DNA of 64,000 bases from Thalassococcus sp. S3 (GTDB lineage Bacteria; Pseudomonadota; Alphaproteobacteria; Rhodobacterales; Rhodobacteraceae). Made by a program: the position numbers and the translations under genes. The notes under the pieces were generated by a model that did not search any database, was not told where the DNA came from, and worked only from the letters and a program-made list of their open reading frames with translations. The first letter of the stretch is position 1. Every line of letters starts with the position of its first letter. The stretch spans positions 2,604,001 to 2,668,000 of the forward strand of contig NZ_CP022303.1 of assembly GCF_004216475.1 (NCBI RefSeq). Direction: 5' to 3'. This document shows, piece after piece, positions 8,004-17,258 of the stretch.

Positions 8004-8587
8004 GTCCCCTCCCCCATGTCCGCCGCGATCCGCGCAAAGGCGGTATCAAAGGCGCGCTCTGGCGGGTCCTTGAGGGTGCCCGCGTCGATCAAAGCGGCCA
8101 CCTCTTTCTCGGCCCGGAAACAGGTCTGCACATGGCGGGAGACTGCAAAGAGGATGGCTTCGAGGCGTTCGAGATCGACGGTGAGGAAGGCGCCGTGGCT
8201 GAACTTCCATTCGACCGTTGTCCCTGGCGCTTCCAGCTTCAGCGCGGCGACACCGGAGGTGATGGCCAGCCTTGTGCGCTCATCTGTCCGCACCGGCGTG
8301 CCGTCCGGAAGACTGATCCCCGCTGTCTCTCTTTCCCAGCGATGGGCCGCGAGGATGGCGCGGGGGTTCGTAGGGATCTCTCTTGCCGCGCGGATCGCAG
8401 CCGGTAGATCAAAGCCGATCTCCGACAGCCGCGCATCGCGTTCTTCGGCATCGGTGAACACTTCCAGGAACTCTTGCCCGGTCTCGATGCGCTCTCCCGG
8501 CGCCACTTGCCCGTGGAGAAGCGCGGGACCATAGGCAATCCAGAAGCAGGACGTGTTGTCCTGGCTGATACGGTCATGGATCATCAT
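8000..8587 (-). CDS. DUF4376-type tail-fibre-associated protein
   Basis: A 195-residue protein with the block AAHRWERETAGISLPDGTPV, then TDERTRLAIT, the pattern of DUF4376 proteins found beside tail-fibre genes, and a helical C-terminal half. It overlaps both neighbours by ATGA. DUF4376 is often the C-terminal domain of fibre-assembly or fibre-linked proteins; here it stands alone, downstream of the predicted fibre, suggesting a fibre chaperone or tip component. Confidence 0.7.
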   Translation of the reverse strand: MMIHDRISQDNTSCFWIAYGPALLHGQVAPGERIETGQEFLEVFTDAEERDARLSEIGFDLPAAIRAAREIPTNPRAILAAHRWERETAGISLPDGTPVRTDERTRLAITSGVAALKLEAPGTTVEWKFSHGAFLTVDLERLEAILFAVSRHVQTCFRAEKEVAALIDAGTLKDPPERAFDTAFARIAADMGEGT

Positions 8588-10971
8588 GCGGGGCTGTCTC
8601 CCGTGATCGTCCAGCCCTGCGCGATCAGATAGGCGCGGGCCTCGGCCGCAGTGGGGAAAGCCCCGCCGGGATCGCGCGGGGTCGCGTCATAGAGGCAATT
8701 GGAATTGGTGAAGGTGACGTTTTGTGGCGCGCCGTTCGTGGCGACCTGATTGGCAAAGCGAATGAGCGTGTCGGAATAGGCCCCCACCGGCAGGGTCCAG
8801 CGCAGGTCGAGATCCACCAGGTTCGGATTGAGCGTCCAGCCCGCCCCGCCCGCCTCATAGGTCGAAGAGAACATCGCCTCGAAGTCGATGCCGGCGGAGA
8901 CATTCCACTGCGACAGATCGAGATCGCGGATCGAAGACCGCACCTCGCCCAGCATGCGTTCGAAGTTCACACAGGAGCGCGTGTCCCAGAGCGAGAGATC
9001 CGGCACGCTCAGGGCCTTCTGGAAGGTGCGGCTCAGCGTGGCGACGTTGGAGACGGTCCAGGTCTCGACCGGCGGGGCCGACTCGATGTCTTCGAACATG
9101 CTGGCCATGTTCTCGAGCTGGCTGGTCTCCCAATTGGCAATGCCGCTGGCCGAGATGGTGAAGGCAAACATCGCCCGCGCATTGCGCAGGCGGGACGTAT
9201 TCCAGGTCTCCAGGCCCGTGATCGCCGTCTCGGTGCCCCGGAAGAGCCCCTCCCCATTGATCATATTGCCCGTATCCCAGCCCGAGACATCGCCGGGATA
9301 GTTCGTCCGCGCCAGCATGTTGCCGAAGTCGCTCACCTGCGCCACATCCCATTGCGAGAGATCAAAGGAGAAGGCCGCACAGCCCTCGAACATCTGCCGC
9401 ATCGTGGTGGCCGCCCCCGTATTCCAATCGCTCAGATCCTGGTTGAAGGCCGTGTTGCGGAACATGCCCGCGAAGGTGGTGACCTTTGCCACATTCCAGC
9501 CGCTCAGATCCTGATTGAAGGGCGTGCCCGCGCTGGGACCGGCAAACATCTCGCTCATATTAGTGGCAGACCCCGTGTCCCAGCCTTGGATGCCGGGATG
9601 GTTGAAGACGAGGTTCTCACGGAACATAGCGGCGAAGGTGGTGACATTGGAGACGATCCAGCCCGAGAGATCGCCGTTGAAGTCGCAGCCGTCGCTGAAC
9701 ATCCAGGCCATGTTGGTGACATTACCGGTCTCGAAGCCTTCGACGGCGGCATAGAGGCCCGGCGCGAAGGGCGTGCCCTGGAAGAGATAGGAGATGTCGG
9801 TGACATCGCTGGGCAAGGCCCCGTTGATCACGGTGAGGTTTTGGGCGCGCCGGAAGGCGCCCCGCAGCGAGCGCAGCGCCATCTTGGTGCCGATGGCTTC
9901 GACCCGGATCAGGCCCGGCTGGCTGCGGTCGAGATCGCCGAAGCTGCCGATCTGGCCGTTCAGCGTGACGGTGACAACATCGGTCATCTCCGGGGCATAG
10001 GCATGGGCATAGCGCCCGGCGGTCGTGACCTCCTCGACCGCGCCATCGCCCCAATCAATGGTGGCAAAGAGATCGGCCCCGCCGGCATAGAGATTGAGCC
10101 CGAGCGAGATCTCGCGACTGACCGCAAGGTTCGGATCATAGACCAGCACCATCGCAGCGGCGCCGTTGAAGACCGATTGCAGATCGGTCCAGTCCGTATA
10201 GGTGATCGGTCCCGCGATCACCTCTCGGCCGCCGTAACGCGCGCGCCAGAGATACTCCTGTCCTTCGATGAGGCTGGTGGGGATGGTGATTGTGCCGCCA
10301 GTGATCTCGGTCACGCTCAGAAGCGGCGTGGCGGGATCGGCAGGGTCGTAGAACTCCACCTGTGTCTCGGCATAGAGAAAGCCAAAGGCGCTGTCGAACG
10401 GCGTGATCTGCACCACGCCTGACGTAATCCCGTTGCGGGTGATCGGCTCCGGGATCTGGATGAAGTCCGGATAGGTCTGCTGGAAGGGCACGGAGAAGGC
10501 CGACCGCTGGCCTTCCGTGCCGGTGTAAAGCCCGCGCCACCAGAAGACATCGCCGGGCACCAGCCCGTCTTCGGGAAAGCGTGTGGTGTAGCTGGAGGCG
10601 AGATTGTCCAGGATCGTGCGCTCGAACAGAGGCGCATCAAAGCCCGTCTCGCTCCGCGCCACCTGGACCAGCAGACCGGTCTGCAACAGGCCCGAGGGCG
10701 AGAAGAAGGGCGTGAGCCGAAGCTGGCGTTGCTCCAGCGCATTGGTGGGCGGCAGCGCGCGGGGTCTTGTGATGGTCACGTCCTGCGCCGGGACCGACCA
10801 GGTCTGGCCATCGCTGTAATAGATCTGGCCATCGGCCCCATAGACCTGCACGCCTTCATAATCGGCCGGGTCCAGCGTGGCATCGAGGGGCTGGCGGATC
10901 GGCTCGAGCGGCGCATTGTTGCGGACCCGACCGCTCACGAAGGGCCGGGCGGAGATCAGACCGGCGCTCAT
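8584..10971 (-). CDS. Tail fibre with BspA/DUF285-type leucine-rich repeats
   Basis: A 795-residue protein. The first 380 residues are beta-rich domains, including SRPFVSGRVRNNAPL near the start and a PKD-like part (ATIDWGDGAVEEVTTAGRY). From about residue 395 to 720 it carries repeats of roughly 24 residues with the signature NVTxMxxMFxxxxxFNxDLSGW, typical of BspA surface proteins (DUF285). A C-terminal part near residue 775 reads TAAEARAYLIAQGW. BspA repeats mediate binding to host surfaces and matrix proteins, so this is a plausible receptor-binding fibre. Repeats of this type on a phage tail are uncommon to my knowledge. Confidence 0.8.
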   Translation of the reverse strand: MSAGLISARPFVSGRVRNNAPLEPIRQPLDATLDPADYEGVQVYGADGQIYYSDGQTWSVPAQDVTITRPRALPPTNALEQRQLRLTPFFSPSGLLQTGLLVQVARSETGFDAPLFERTILDNLASSYTTRFPEDGLVPGDVFWWRGLYTGTEGQRSAFSVPFQQTYPDFIQIPEPITRNGITSGVVQITPFDSAFGFLYAETQVEFYDPADPATPLLSVTEITGGTITIPTSLIEGQEYLWRARYGGREVIAGPITYTDWTDLQSVFNGAAAMVLVYDPNLAVSREISLGLNLYAGGADLFATIDWGDGAVEEVTTAGRYAHAYAPEMTDVVTVTLNGQIGSFGDLDRSQPGLIRVEAIGTKMALRSLRGAFRRAQNLTVINGALPSDVTDISYLFQGTPFAPGLYAAVEGFETGNVTNMAWMFSDGCDFNGDLSGWIVSNVTTFAAMFRENLVFNHPGIQGWDTGSATNMSEMFAGPSAGTPFNQDLSGWNVAKVTTFAGMFRNTAFNQDLSDWNTGAATTMRQMFEGCAAFSFDLSQWDVAQVSDFGNMLARTNYPGDVSGWDTGNMINGEGLFRGTETAITGLETWNTSRLRNARAMFAFTISASGIANWETSQLENMASMFEDIESAPPVETWTVSNVATLSRTFQKALSVPDLSLWDTRSCVNFERMLGEVRSSIRDLDLSQWNVSAGIDFEAMFSSTYEAGGAGWTLNPNLVDLDLRWTLPVGAYSDTLIRFANQVATNGAPQNVTFTNSNCLYDATPRDPGGAFPTAAEARAYLIAQGWTITGDSPA

Positions 10972-11429
10972 GGCTGATCCTCCTCTGTTGCCCCCTTGGT
11001 GGCCGAGGCCATGACCTGCAGCACATTGGCCTTCGACGCGGTCGCGCGCAGCCGGTCGCCGAATGCGGCATCGGGGTCCAGCTTCAAGAGCCGTTGGCCT
11101 GCGATGGGGAGGCTCGCCGTCTCGCCGGGCGGGATGCGGGTCACGCTGTGGACGATCACGGTACCGTCTTCCAGCTCCACATCCAGCGTGATCGTCACCG
11201 CCTCCCCTGGATCGCCGTTATAGACAAAGAGCGGGCTTTCGATCAGCGCCTCGCCGGGCTGGATGCGCCGGTTGATGTCGCCGGGATCGCGGTGCGGCCA
11301 GACCTGCTGGGCGTCCGGGACACTGTAATCATCGGCTTCGGCCAGCACGGTCGGGATGGACGGCACGGCATTGAGCGAGAGTTTGACCGGACGGGCAACC
11401 GCCGGGCCTTGCGTGGAGATACGGGCCAT
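10968..11429 (-). CDS. Tail-associated structural protein, unknown
   Basis: A 153-residue protein, beta-rich by composition, with VAVRP-like opening, NGDPGEAVTITLDVELEDG and a central SVTRIPPGETASLP. No cysteine, membrane helix or signal is visible. It overlaps the next gene by ATGA and the previous stop by one base (TAATG), so it belongs to the tail-tip/fibre translation chain. Probably a virion protein between the baseplate protein and the fibre. Confidence 0.7.
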   Translation of the reverse strand: MARISTQGPAVARPVKLSLNAVPSIPTVLAEADDYSVPDAQQVWPHRDPGDINRRIQPGEALIESPLFVYNGDPGEAVTITLDVELEDGTVIVHSVTRIPPGETASLPIAGQRLLKLDPDAAFGDRLRATASKANVLQVMASATKGATEEDQP

Positions 11430-13876
11430 TATTGTCCTCCCTGGATGATGGCGGCGCGGCGCGCGATGGGATTGATGGTGCGGTTGACGGGCGGGCCTTC
11501 GAACTTGCCGGTGAGCGCATTCACGAGCGCGCCGCCGGTGAAGAATTGCTTGCCGCTGTCCTCGTAGCCCGAGAAGACGACCCGCCCGAGATCGCGCTCC
11601 ACGATGGCCTGCCGCGCATCCCGTGGCGGACGGTAGAAGGCCCGCAGGTTCACGCCCGCAAAAGGCAGCGACATCTTCACCGGGCTCGCATTGATCACGC
11701 TGGGCTGCTGGCGGAACCGCGGGTTCTGCACGCTGTCGAGGATCAGGTCGATGAGGCTCGCGACTTCCGCGCCCGGCTGGCCCGGCAGGATCGATCCGGT
11801 GATGGCGTTCTTCATGCCGACCCAGCCGGCGATAAAGGCCCCCTCCTGCCCGGCCCCGACGAACGCCCCGTCGCGGTGGATGCCCTGAATGAAGATCTCG
11901 GTGCTTTCCTGCCGGCCGGCTTCCAGATCATAGGCCAGCGCATCCACGAGAAAGCCCGCGTCTCGGCGCGACAGCACCTCATCGACCTGGCCCCAGCCCG
12001 CATCGAGAACGGCGGCCCACATCGCGTCTTCCAGCGCGGCTTTGGCCTCTCGCAGCGTTTGCGCCGCAGCGGGCCGGGCCAAGAGCGGCACGCCCGCGGT
12101 GCCGATCAGCGGCACCGGGCGCGCGCCTTCGGACCAGAGCGCGTAATCGCCCATCTGCGTCTCGCAATTGGTCAGCGCAAGCAGCGCCCCGCCTTCCGCG
12201 CGGTAATGGATATGCGCCCACATCGTCACCGCATTGATCGCATTCACATAGGTGTTGCCGCGCGCCACCACCCCGATCCCATTGGGCGCGGAGACAGTCG
12301 AGGCTTCGATCATCACCTGCGCGAAGGGGGAATAGGGCGAGGCCGTATTGGCATCGGCCAGGACCAGGCCCGGCCCATTGCCCACGGCAGGGTTCTGCGC
12401 CTCCGGGTTGAGATTGGGCGGGATCAGCACCGGTGGCCTGTCCCGATACATCACGCAATGCTCGATATAGAGCGTGCGCAGGATCAGCGCGTCCTGCCGG
12501 AAGGCCGCGAGGAACCCCGAACGCGGATGGCTTAGATCATCCACCTGCCAGCCCACGGCGGAGAGATTGCGCAACATGCCCCCCGATCCGAGATTAAACA
12601 CATTGTTCGTCTCATTGCCCGGCGTGGGTCGGAGCACCACGGAGCGTTGTCCCTGCACGCCGACGATCTCCACATTGTCCGGCACGTCGAGATTGCCCGG
12701 CGTGGCATAGAGACCGGGCCACATCTGGATCGACCAGTCGGTCTCCGGCGCGGCAGCGGCAATCTCAATGGCCCGGTCGATGTCGCGCACGGGTGCGGTC
12801 AGGCTGCGCCCGTCATTACTGTTCTCGCCCCCGCCCGAGACAAAGAGCGTGCCCGCCATCTCGTAATCGCCCACCCAGGATCGCGGCAGGATCACCTCTA
12901 GCGCGGGCTGATAGAGGCCTGGCCCCGTCTGGCCCGCCCCGTCCAGCGGGGTGATCGGGATGGGCTTGACCCAATCCGCCGGGATCTGCGTCTCCGGGTC
13001 CGGCTGGTAGAGGCCCGGTTCCGATCCGTTCCGATGGGTGGCCGTGATCGGGATCGGTCGGATCACCTCTTCGGGCCATTGGAACCCCTCCTGGAAGAGC
13101 ACGTCGCTGGCATTGACCAGTTCGGAGACCTGCGCGCCGATCAGATCCGCGCCGGTCACATGATCCACCCCGAACGTCTCCAGATAGGGCCGGAGATAGG
13201 CCGCATTGGCCGGCGCCTCGATCTCGGCCCCTTGCGTGCCGAAAGGCTCCACCAGACGCCGCACCACGCGCCGGCCATCCGCTTCCCGCAGGGTCGTGTC
13301 GGTGCGGATGAGCTCGCGTTTGATCAGGCCTTTGTCGGCCTTGTACCATTCGATCCCCAGCCCCACCGCATCGCCGGCCGGATCGACCGGATCGCTCACC
13401 CGGAAGAAGCCGTAGATCACAGAGGCCAGCGTGTCCGGCAGGATCGGCGTGAAGGATCGCTGCACGATCCGCGTGGGGGTACTGGTCTGCACCGCCGCGC
13501 CATAGGCGCTGATGAAGAGCGTGGCCCCGCCGAGCTCAAAATTGTCCGGCGCATCGCCGGGACGGTTGATCATCTGCCCGTTGCGCAGAGAGGTGATCAG
13601 CGCCTGCAGCTCCGGCGGCACCAGGTCGTCGGTGTAATTGGACGCAAAGAGCAACAGGAAGGCGTCCACGTCAGACCAGCTCAGTGGATAGGGGCCGTAA
13701 AGCGGATCACCCCCATCGCGCAGAAGGCCGTTCACGGCTGGCGTGATTCCGTCGCCGCGATAGCGCAGGAAGCGCCGGCGCAGATGGTGATAGGCAAAAT
13801 AGGGCAGCGTCCAGCCGTCCGGGTTTGCGCCCGGTGTTCCATCGAACACGGCGTGAGCAGCGACATAGTCGATCAT
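11429..13876 (-). CDS. Large tail-tip protein with a beta-helix (pectin-lyase-like) segment
   Basis: The start is ATG 13876, one base after the upstream stop; a longer frame reaching 13942 would overlap that gene. The 815-residue product has the segment LFVSGGGENSNDGRSL near residue 345, then PVRDIDRAIEIAAAA, and GNLDVPDNVEIVGVQGQ. This is the pattern that opens parallel beta-helix folds of tailspikes and pectin-lyase-like phage proteins. Earlier it has two near copies of an RPIPIT/KPIPIT...GLYQP motif. No catalytic site was recognised. It is likely a baseplate or spike component. Confidence 0.75.
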   Translation of the reverse strand: MIDYVAAHAVFDGTPGANPDGWTLPYFAYHHLRRRFLRYRGDGITPAVNGLLRDGGDPLYGPYPLSWSDVDAFLLLFASNYTDDLVPPELQALITSLRNGQMINRPGDAPDNFELGGATLFISAYGAAVQTSTPTRIVQRSFTPILPDTLASVIYGFFRVSDPVDPAGDAVGLGIEWYKADKGLIKRELIRTDTTLREADGRRVVRRLVEPFGTQGAEIEAPANAAYLRPYLETFGVDHVTGADLIGAQVSELVNASDVLFQEGFQWPEEVIRPIPITATHRNGSEPGLYQPDPETQIPADWVKPIPITPLDGAGQTGPGLYQPALEVILPRSWVGDYEMAGTLFVSGGGENSNDGRSLTAPVRDIDRAIEIAAAAPETDWSIQMWPGLYATPGNLDVPDNVEIVGVQGQRSVVLRPTPGNETNNVFNLGSGGMLRNLSAVGWQVDDLSHPRSGFLAAFRQDALILRTLYIEHCVMYRDRPPVLIPPNLNPEAQNPAVGNGPGLVLADANTASPYSPFAQVMIEASTVSAPNGIGVVARGNTYVNAINAVTMWAHIHYRAEGGALLALTNCETQMGDYALWSEGARPVPLIGTAGVPLLARPAAAQTLREAKAALEDAMWAAVLDAGWGQVDEVLSRRDAGFLVDALAYDLEAGRQESTEIFIQGIHRDGAFVGAGQEGAFIAGWVGMKNAITGSILPGQPGAEVASLIDLILDSVQNPRFRQQPSVINASPVKMSLPFAGVNLRAFYRPPRDARQAIVERDLGRVVFSGYEDSGKQFFTGGALVNALTGKFEGPPVNRTINPIARRAAIIQGGQ

Positions 13877-13877
13877 G

Positions 13878-15620
13878 TCAGATCTCCGTGAGGGTTCCGG
13901 CCAACGTGTCGAATTGGCGGGTGATCCAGGGGCCGCGCCCATGCTGCCGGAAGCGCAGGCGCAGAAGATAAAGCCCTTCCGAGAGGGGCTGGGAGGTGAG
14001 GATCTGATCGGGCTGGCTTAGCGTCAGGTCCGCCCAGCCCGTCTCAGGCGGGCTGGCGGGATCGAATGGGACCGGCATGGGCTGGATCTGGCCCTGCACC
14101 TGCCCGTCATAGTCGGACAGGTCCGGGGTGATCGTGAGGATGTCATTTGCGAACGTATAGGCACTGATCGCAATCACCACATCGACCCGGCTCGACACAC
14201 CCAGATCATCCACATTCTTCGGCGCGTCTTTCTCTTCGGTTGCCGGGTCCCAGGTCCAGGCGGCGGGATCGAAGCTCCGCGCCTCGATGCCCAGCCGCAC
14301 GCCCCGCTCCGCGCTCCAGTCCAGCCGCAGCCCGTCGATCTCATAATCCGCGTCGATCCCTGCCACCTCAGACGTGAGCCGCAGCATGTGATAGCCCGCC
14401 TCCGGCGGCAGCGCCGCCTTGATGGCCGAGAGCCGGCCCCGGATGCTCACCGTTTCCTTCGGATTGGCGCGCGCCAGGTTGATCTTGCCCAGCACCTGCG
14501 CCTGGGCATGATCGGGACACATCGACAGGTCCACATCGAGCCGACGCTCGCCATAGTGCGCGAGCAGGACCGCGTTCTCGTATTCCGGGAAGTCGGTCTC
14601 CTGATAACCGGCCTCGGCGCTGTAATACATGCCCGAGGCAATCGTCGTCAGATCCGTCTCCTCCACCCCGATCCCCTGCTCCACCTCGAGGATATCATCA
14701 TCGGTCAGCACCACATCGACCGGGCCGGGCACCCCGCCGGCAAGGCTGAACTTGCCCTCTGCGGTGATATAGGGCCGGGCATCCGCCGCACGCGCCATGC
14801 GCAGCAGGATATCAATCGGGTCCTGCTCTTCGTGATAGATGCCGCCGATCCGGTAGCGCGGGCGCAGGCCGGTCTTGGACGGGACATCTTCATCGCAGAG
14901 CGTGGCGAAGGCCGCGATCCCATCCCAATCGATCTGCGCCACGTCGAGATCGAAGGCCCAGGGCTTCTGTACGAAGTCCGCCATGGCCAGAGCCGGATTG
15001 TCCGAGAAGGCCATGGATTGGCTGCGCGGATCGGAGATGGGCGCCGCCTCACAAATGGCGGTGATGGCCGTGTATTGCTGGTTCGGATAGATCTCCTGCA
15101 CATCTTCATTGCGCGCCGCCACCATCTCCGCCAGCACCGTGGCCAGCCCATCGCAGCGGTGATCCACGGTCCAGACATCGTCTTCGGCGAAGCGCTCGAT
15201 CAGCACCGGATAATCCCCGCCCGGCCCGTCGCCCAGGCGGTGGCTGATCCGCATATAGCCCGCCAGCTTCTCCGTCGTGACCAGCCCGTTCCCATCGACG
15301 CCCACCCGCCGCGCATCCACCACGAAAGACACGACGCGCCCGATGGCGCTGGAGGAGATCACCGCGATCTTGTGCAGGATGTTGTCCCCCGTCCCTTCGC
15401 CCACGAGGCTGGCCCGTTTGGTCTGGGCGAAGATCAATTGCGTGGGTGTCGAGAAGGTGCCCACCCCGTGATAGCGCGGCCCGGTGGCCTCCCGGATCTC
15501 GTTGGGGCCTTCCTGTTTGGGCGCATCCGGCAGCTTGGGCCGGAAGATCAGCGAGGCAATGAAGTTGAGCACCAGCCCCGCAACAATGCGCAGGAGCGAG
15601 CCCAGAACCGCCTGCCCCAT
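13878..15620 (-). CDS. Tail-tip (gpJ-like) protein
   Basis: A 580-residue protein with a hydrophobic N-terminus (LGSLLRIVAGLVLNFIASLI) and RPKLPDAPKQEG, then ATGPRYHGVGTF and QTKRASLVGEG, features of tip-attachment/host-specificity proteins of siphophages. The middle has paired beta segments, and IDILLRMARAADARPYIT matches the block often found in J-like proteins. The gene order tape measure, three tail proteins, J-like, fibre supports this. The hydrophobic start may plug the tail tube or interact with the host membrane. Confidence 0.8.
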   Translation of the reverse strand: MGQAVLGSLLRIVAGLVLNFIASLIFRPKLPDAPKQEGPNEIREATGPRYHGVGTFSTPTQLIFAQTKRASLVGEGTGDNILHKIAVISSSAIGRVVSFVVDARRVGVDGNGLVTTEKLAGYMRISHRLGDGPGGDYPVLIERFAEDDVWTVDHRCDGLATVLAEMVAARNEDVQEIYPNQQYTAITAICEAAPISDPRSQSMAFSDNPALAMADFVQKPWAFDLDVAQIDWDGIAAFATLCDEDVPSKTGLRPRYRIGGIYHEEQDPIDILLRMARAADARPYITAEGKFSLAGGVPGPVDVVLTDDDILEVEQGIGVEETDLTTIASGMYYSAEAGYQETDFPEYENAVLLAHYGERRLDVDLSMCPDHAQAQVLGKINLARANPKETVSIRGRLSAIKAALPPEAGYHMLRLTSEVAGIDADYEIDGLRLDWSAERGVRLGIEARSFDPAAWTWDPATEEKDAPKNVDDLGVSSRVDVVIAISAYTFANDILTITPDLSDYDGQVQGQIQPMPVPFDPASPPETGWADLTLSQPDQILTSQPLSEGLYLLRLRFRQHGRGPWITRQFDTLAGTLTEI

Positions 15621-15623
15621 CTC

Positions 15624-15980
15624 CTACACCGTCCGCCATTTGAGGCTGTGCAGCGTATAGCCCAGACGATCCAGCCGCTTGCCCGGTTCCGTACAGACCT
15701 CGACCGCATCCGCGCCCTGCTCGGCCGCCCAGGCCTCAAAGCCGCGCAGGCGGGCCACGCCTTGCCCATCCTCGGCATACCAGCCGATCTCCTGCGCGAT
15801 CACTGCCCCGCTAGCGATGTCCCGCCCCAGCCGCCCAACGATGCCGCTGCTCGCACGCAGATCGACATAGGCGAGCGGATCAATGCAGAGCATCTCATAG
15901 ACTTGACGCAGGCGTGCGGGATCGGCCTGTCCCATGCCGCGCCGCGCGTTGAGGGCCAGCGCCATCTCTACCGCGTCCAT
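15624..15980 (-). CDS. Small tail-module protein, possibly with an acetyltransferase-like C-terminus
   Basis: A 118-residue protein that overlaps the upstream gene by 13 bases. The C-terminal half (RLRGFEAWAAEQGADAVEV, then LGYTLHSLKW) resembles the last strands of GNAT acetyltransferases, where a helix follows the acetyl-CoA loop and LG[FY] closes the fold. The usual R/Q-x-x-G-x-G/A loop is only weakly seen, so enzyme activity is doubtful. Conserved placement in the tail-tip region suggests a structural or assembly role. Confidence 0.6.
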   Translation of the reverse strand: MDAVEMALALNARRGMGQADPARLRQVYEMLCIDPLAYVDLRASSGIVGRLGRDIASGAVIAQEIGWYAEDGQGVARLRGFEAWAAEQGADAVEVCTEPGKRLDRLGYTLHSLKWRTV

Positions 15981-16612
15981 CCCGGCTCCAGCGTCTGGTT
16001 CTTCGCGAGCGGGGCCACGTATTCCAGCCCCCGGTCGCCCGGCGCGCGGACCTTCTGGGCTGCATCGGTCAGCCGCCCATTGCCGGGCTTACGCACGCGC
16101 GTGAGCGGGCCTTCGGCCGTGACCGTGATCCGGCTGATCTGGCGCTCCCGGTCGCGGGCAATGCGGATGCGCGGATGGCTCAGCACATTGCTTTTGAAGA
16201 GCGTGATGGGCGGGCAAAGCAGGGCCAGCCCATCCAGAGCCAGCAAGTCCGCAAAGCCGAGAAACAGCCGACATTCCCGCCCGACGATGCCCTCCGGTTC
16301 GGCCTGGATACGGCGCGTCAGATCCCGGAACGGCCCGCCCCGCGTGACATCGCCCCGGATCTCGAAATCCACGAACCGCGCGCCGGCAATGTGGCCCAGC
16401 TGGATCTCCGACACACCCACCATCTCGCCGAAGCCCAGGAAGGTCTGCGAGAGGGCCCTCACCTCGCCCGTCCCGGTCCACCAATAGGCGGGCGCATCGA
16501 ACACATCCATCGCGCCGAAGAGGACCGGTGCAATATGCGGGCGGTTGAGCTCCGCAGAGGGGATTGCGAGCAGATCCGCCCGCGTCCCGCCGTCATCCAA
16601 GGCCAAAGCCAT
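15968..16612 (-). CDS. Tail protein, unknown
   Basis: A 214-residue reading from ATG 16612, nine bases after GAGG; another ATG lies nine bases upstream. It contains YWWTGTGEVRALSQTFLGFG and VSEIQLGHIA, the style of siphophage tail proteins between tape measure and tip that read out as a compact beta domain (W-x-G-x-G, then G-x-x-x-x-I). The C-terminal part has many Arg residues. It overlaps the preceding gene by 20 bases. Confidence 0.7.
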   Translation of the reverse strand: MALALDDGGTRADLLAIPSAELNRPHIAPVLFGAMDVFDAPAYWWTGTGEVRALSQTFLGFGEMVGVSEIQLGHIAGARFVDFEIRGDVTRGGPFRDLTRRIQAEPEGIVGRECRLFLGFADLLALDGLALLCPPITLFKSNVLSHPRIRIARDRERQISRITVTAEGPLTRVRKPGNGRLTDAAQKVRAPGDRGLEYVAPLAKNQTLEPGWTR

Positions 16613-17258
16613 AGCGCACATCCTCCGTCAGTGTGATCGTCAGCCGCGTGGCCCCGTCCGGGGTCTCCGTCCCCACCGGGACCGCGCCGCGCAGATAGGC
16701 ATGCGGTGTCTCGCAATAGAGCGGCTCTCCCGCCGGGAGCGACCGGCGCAGACGAGGTTGGAACTCCACATGCTGGACACCGGCATCCGCCTGCACCTGA
16801 GTGACGCGGTAAGCCGCGAAGCCGATCTCGAACCACGTGCCCGCTTGCAGGGTCAGATCAGCCGCCACATGCAGGCGGGTGGATTGCGCCTGCGCATCTT
16901 CGACCAGCGCGCCGTTGGCGATGTGATCGCCCCAATAGAGGCCCTGTCCGTCTGCCAGTGGCGCAACAAAAGGTGTCCGGGTGGCCGCGACCCCACCCGC
17001 CGCCCGGCCCATGCCGAAGCGCGTGAGGATCGGCACCTGCAGGGTGCGAAACGGGGCCTGCGCGGTGAAGGCCCGCCAGGCTTTATGGGCGGGCTCGCCG
17101 TAGATCAGCAGAGACAGTTCCGCCTGCACATGGCCCAGAGGGGAGCCGCGCCCGCCAGGGACACCAGAGAGCGCCGTGTCCTCGCGGGTGAAGGCGCCGA
17201 TAATGTCGAACCAGCCGGAGGTGACATGGACGGAGGGCGGGAAACGGAGGGGTGTCAA
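16593..17258 (-). CDS. Distal-tail-type protein, unknown
   Basis: A 221-residue protein with ATGA overlap to the tape-measure gene. The product is beta-rich (VQAELSLLIYGEPAHKAWRA, LHVAADLTLQAGTWFEIG), has no cysteine-rich site, and lies directly after the tape measure, where siphophages encode the distal tail protein. No specific family could be named. Confidence 0.7.
   Translation of the reverse strand: MTPLRFPPSVHVTSGWFDIIGAFTREDTALSGVPGGRGSPLGHVQAELSLLIYGEPAHKAWRAFTAQAPFRTLQVPILTRFGMGRAAGGVAATRTPFVAPLADGQGLYWGDHIANGALVEDAQAQSTRLHVAADLTLQAGTWFEIGFAAYRVTQVQADAGVQHVEFQPRLRRSLPAGEPLYCETPHAYLRGAVPVGTETPDGATRLTITLTEDVRYGFGLG

Noticed and set aside
8722..10422. 566-codon plus-strand open frame opposite the tail fibre
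   Set aside because: It mirrors the GC-rich repeat region of a gene with clear BspA repeats; its product is His/Arg/Gly-rich with no family pattern.
14388..16487. 699-codon plus-strand open frame across three tail genes
   Set aside because: It spans several minus-strand genes joined by coupled starts and stops and has shadow-type composition.
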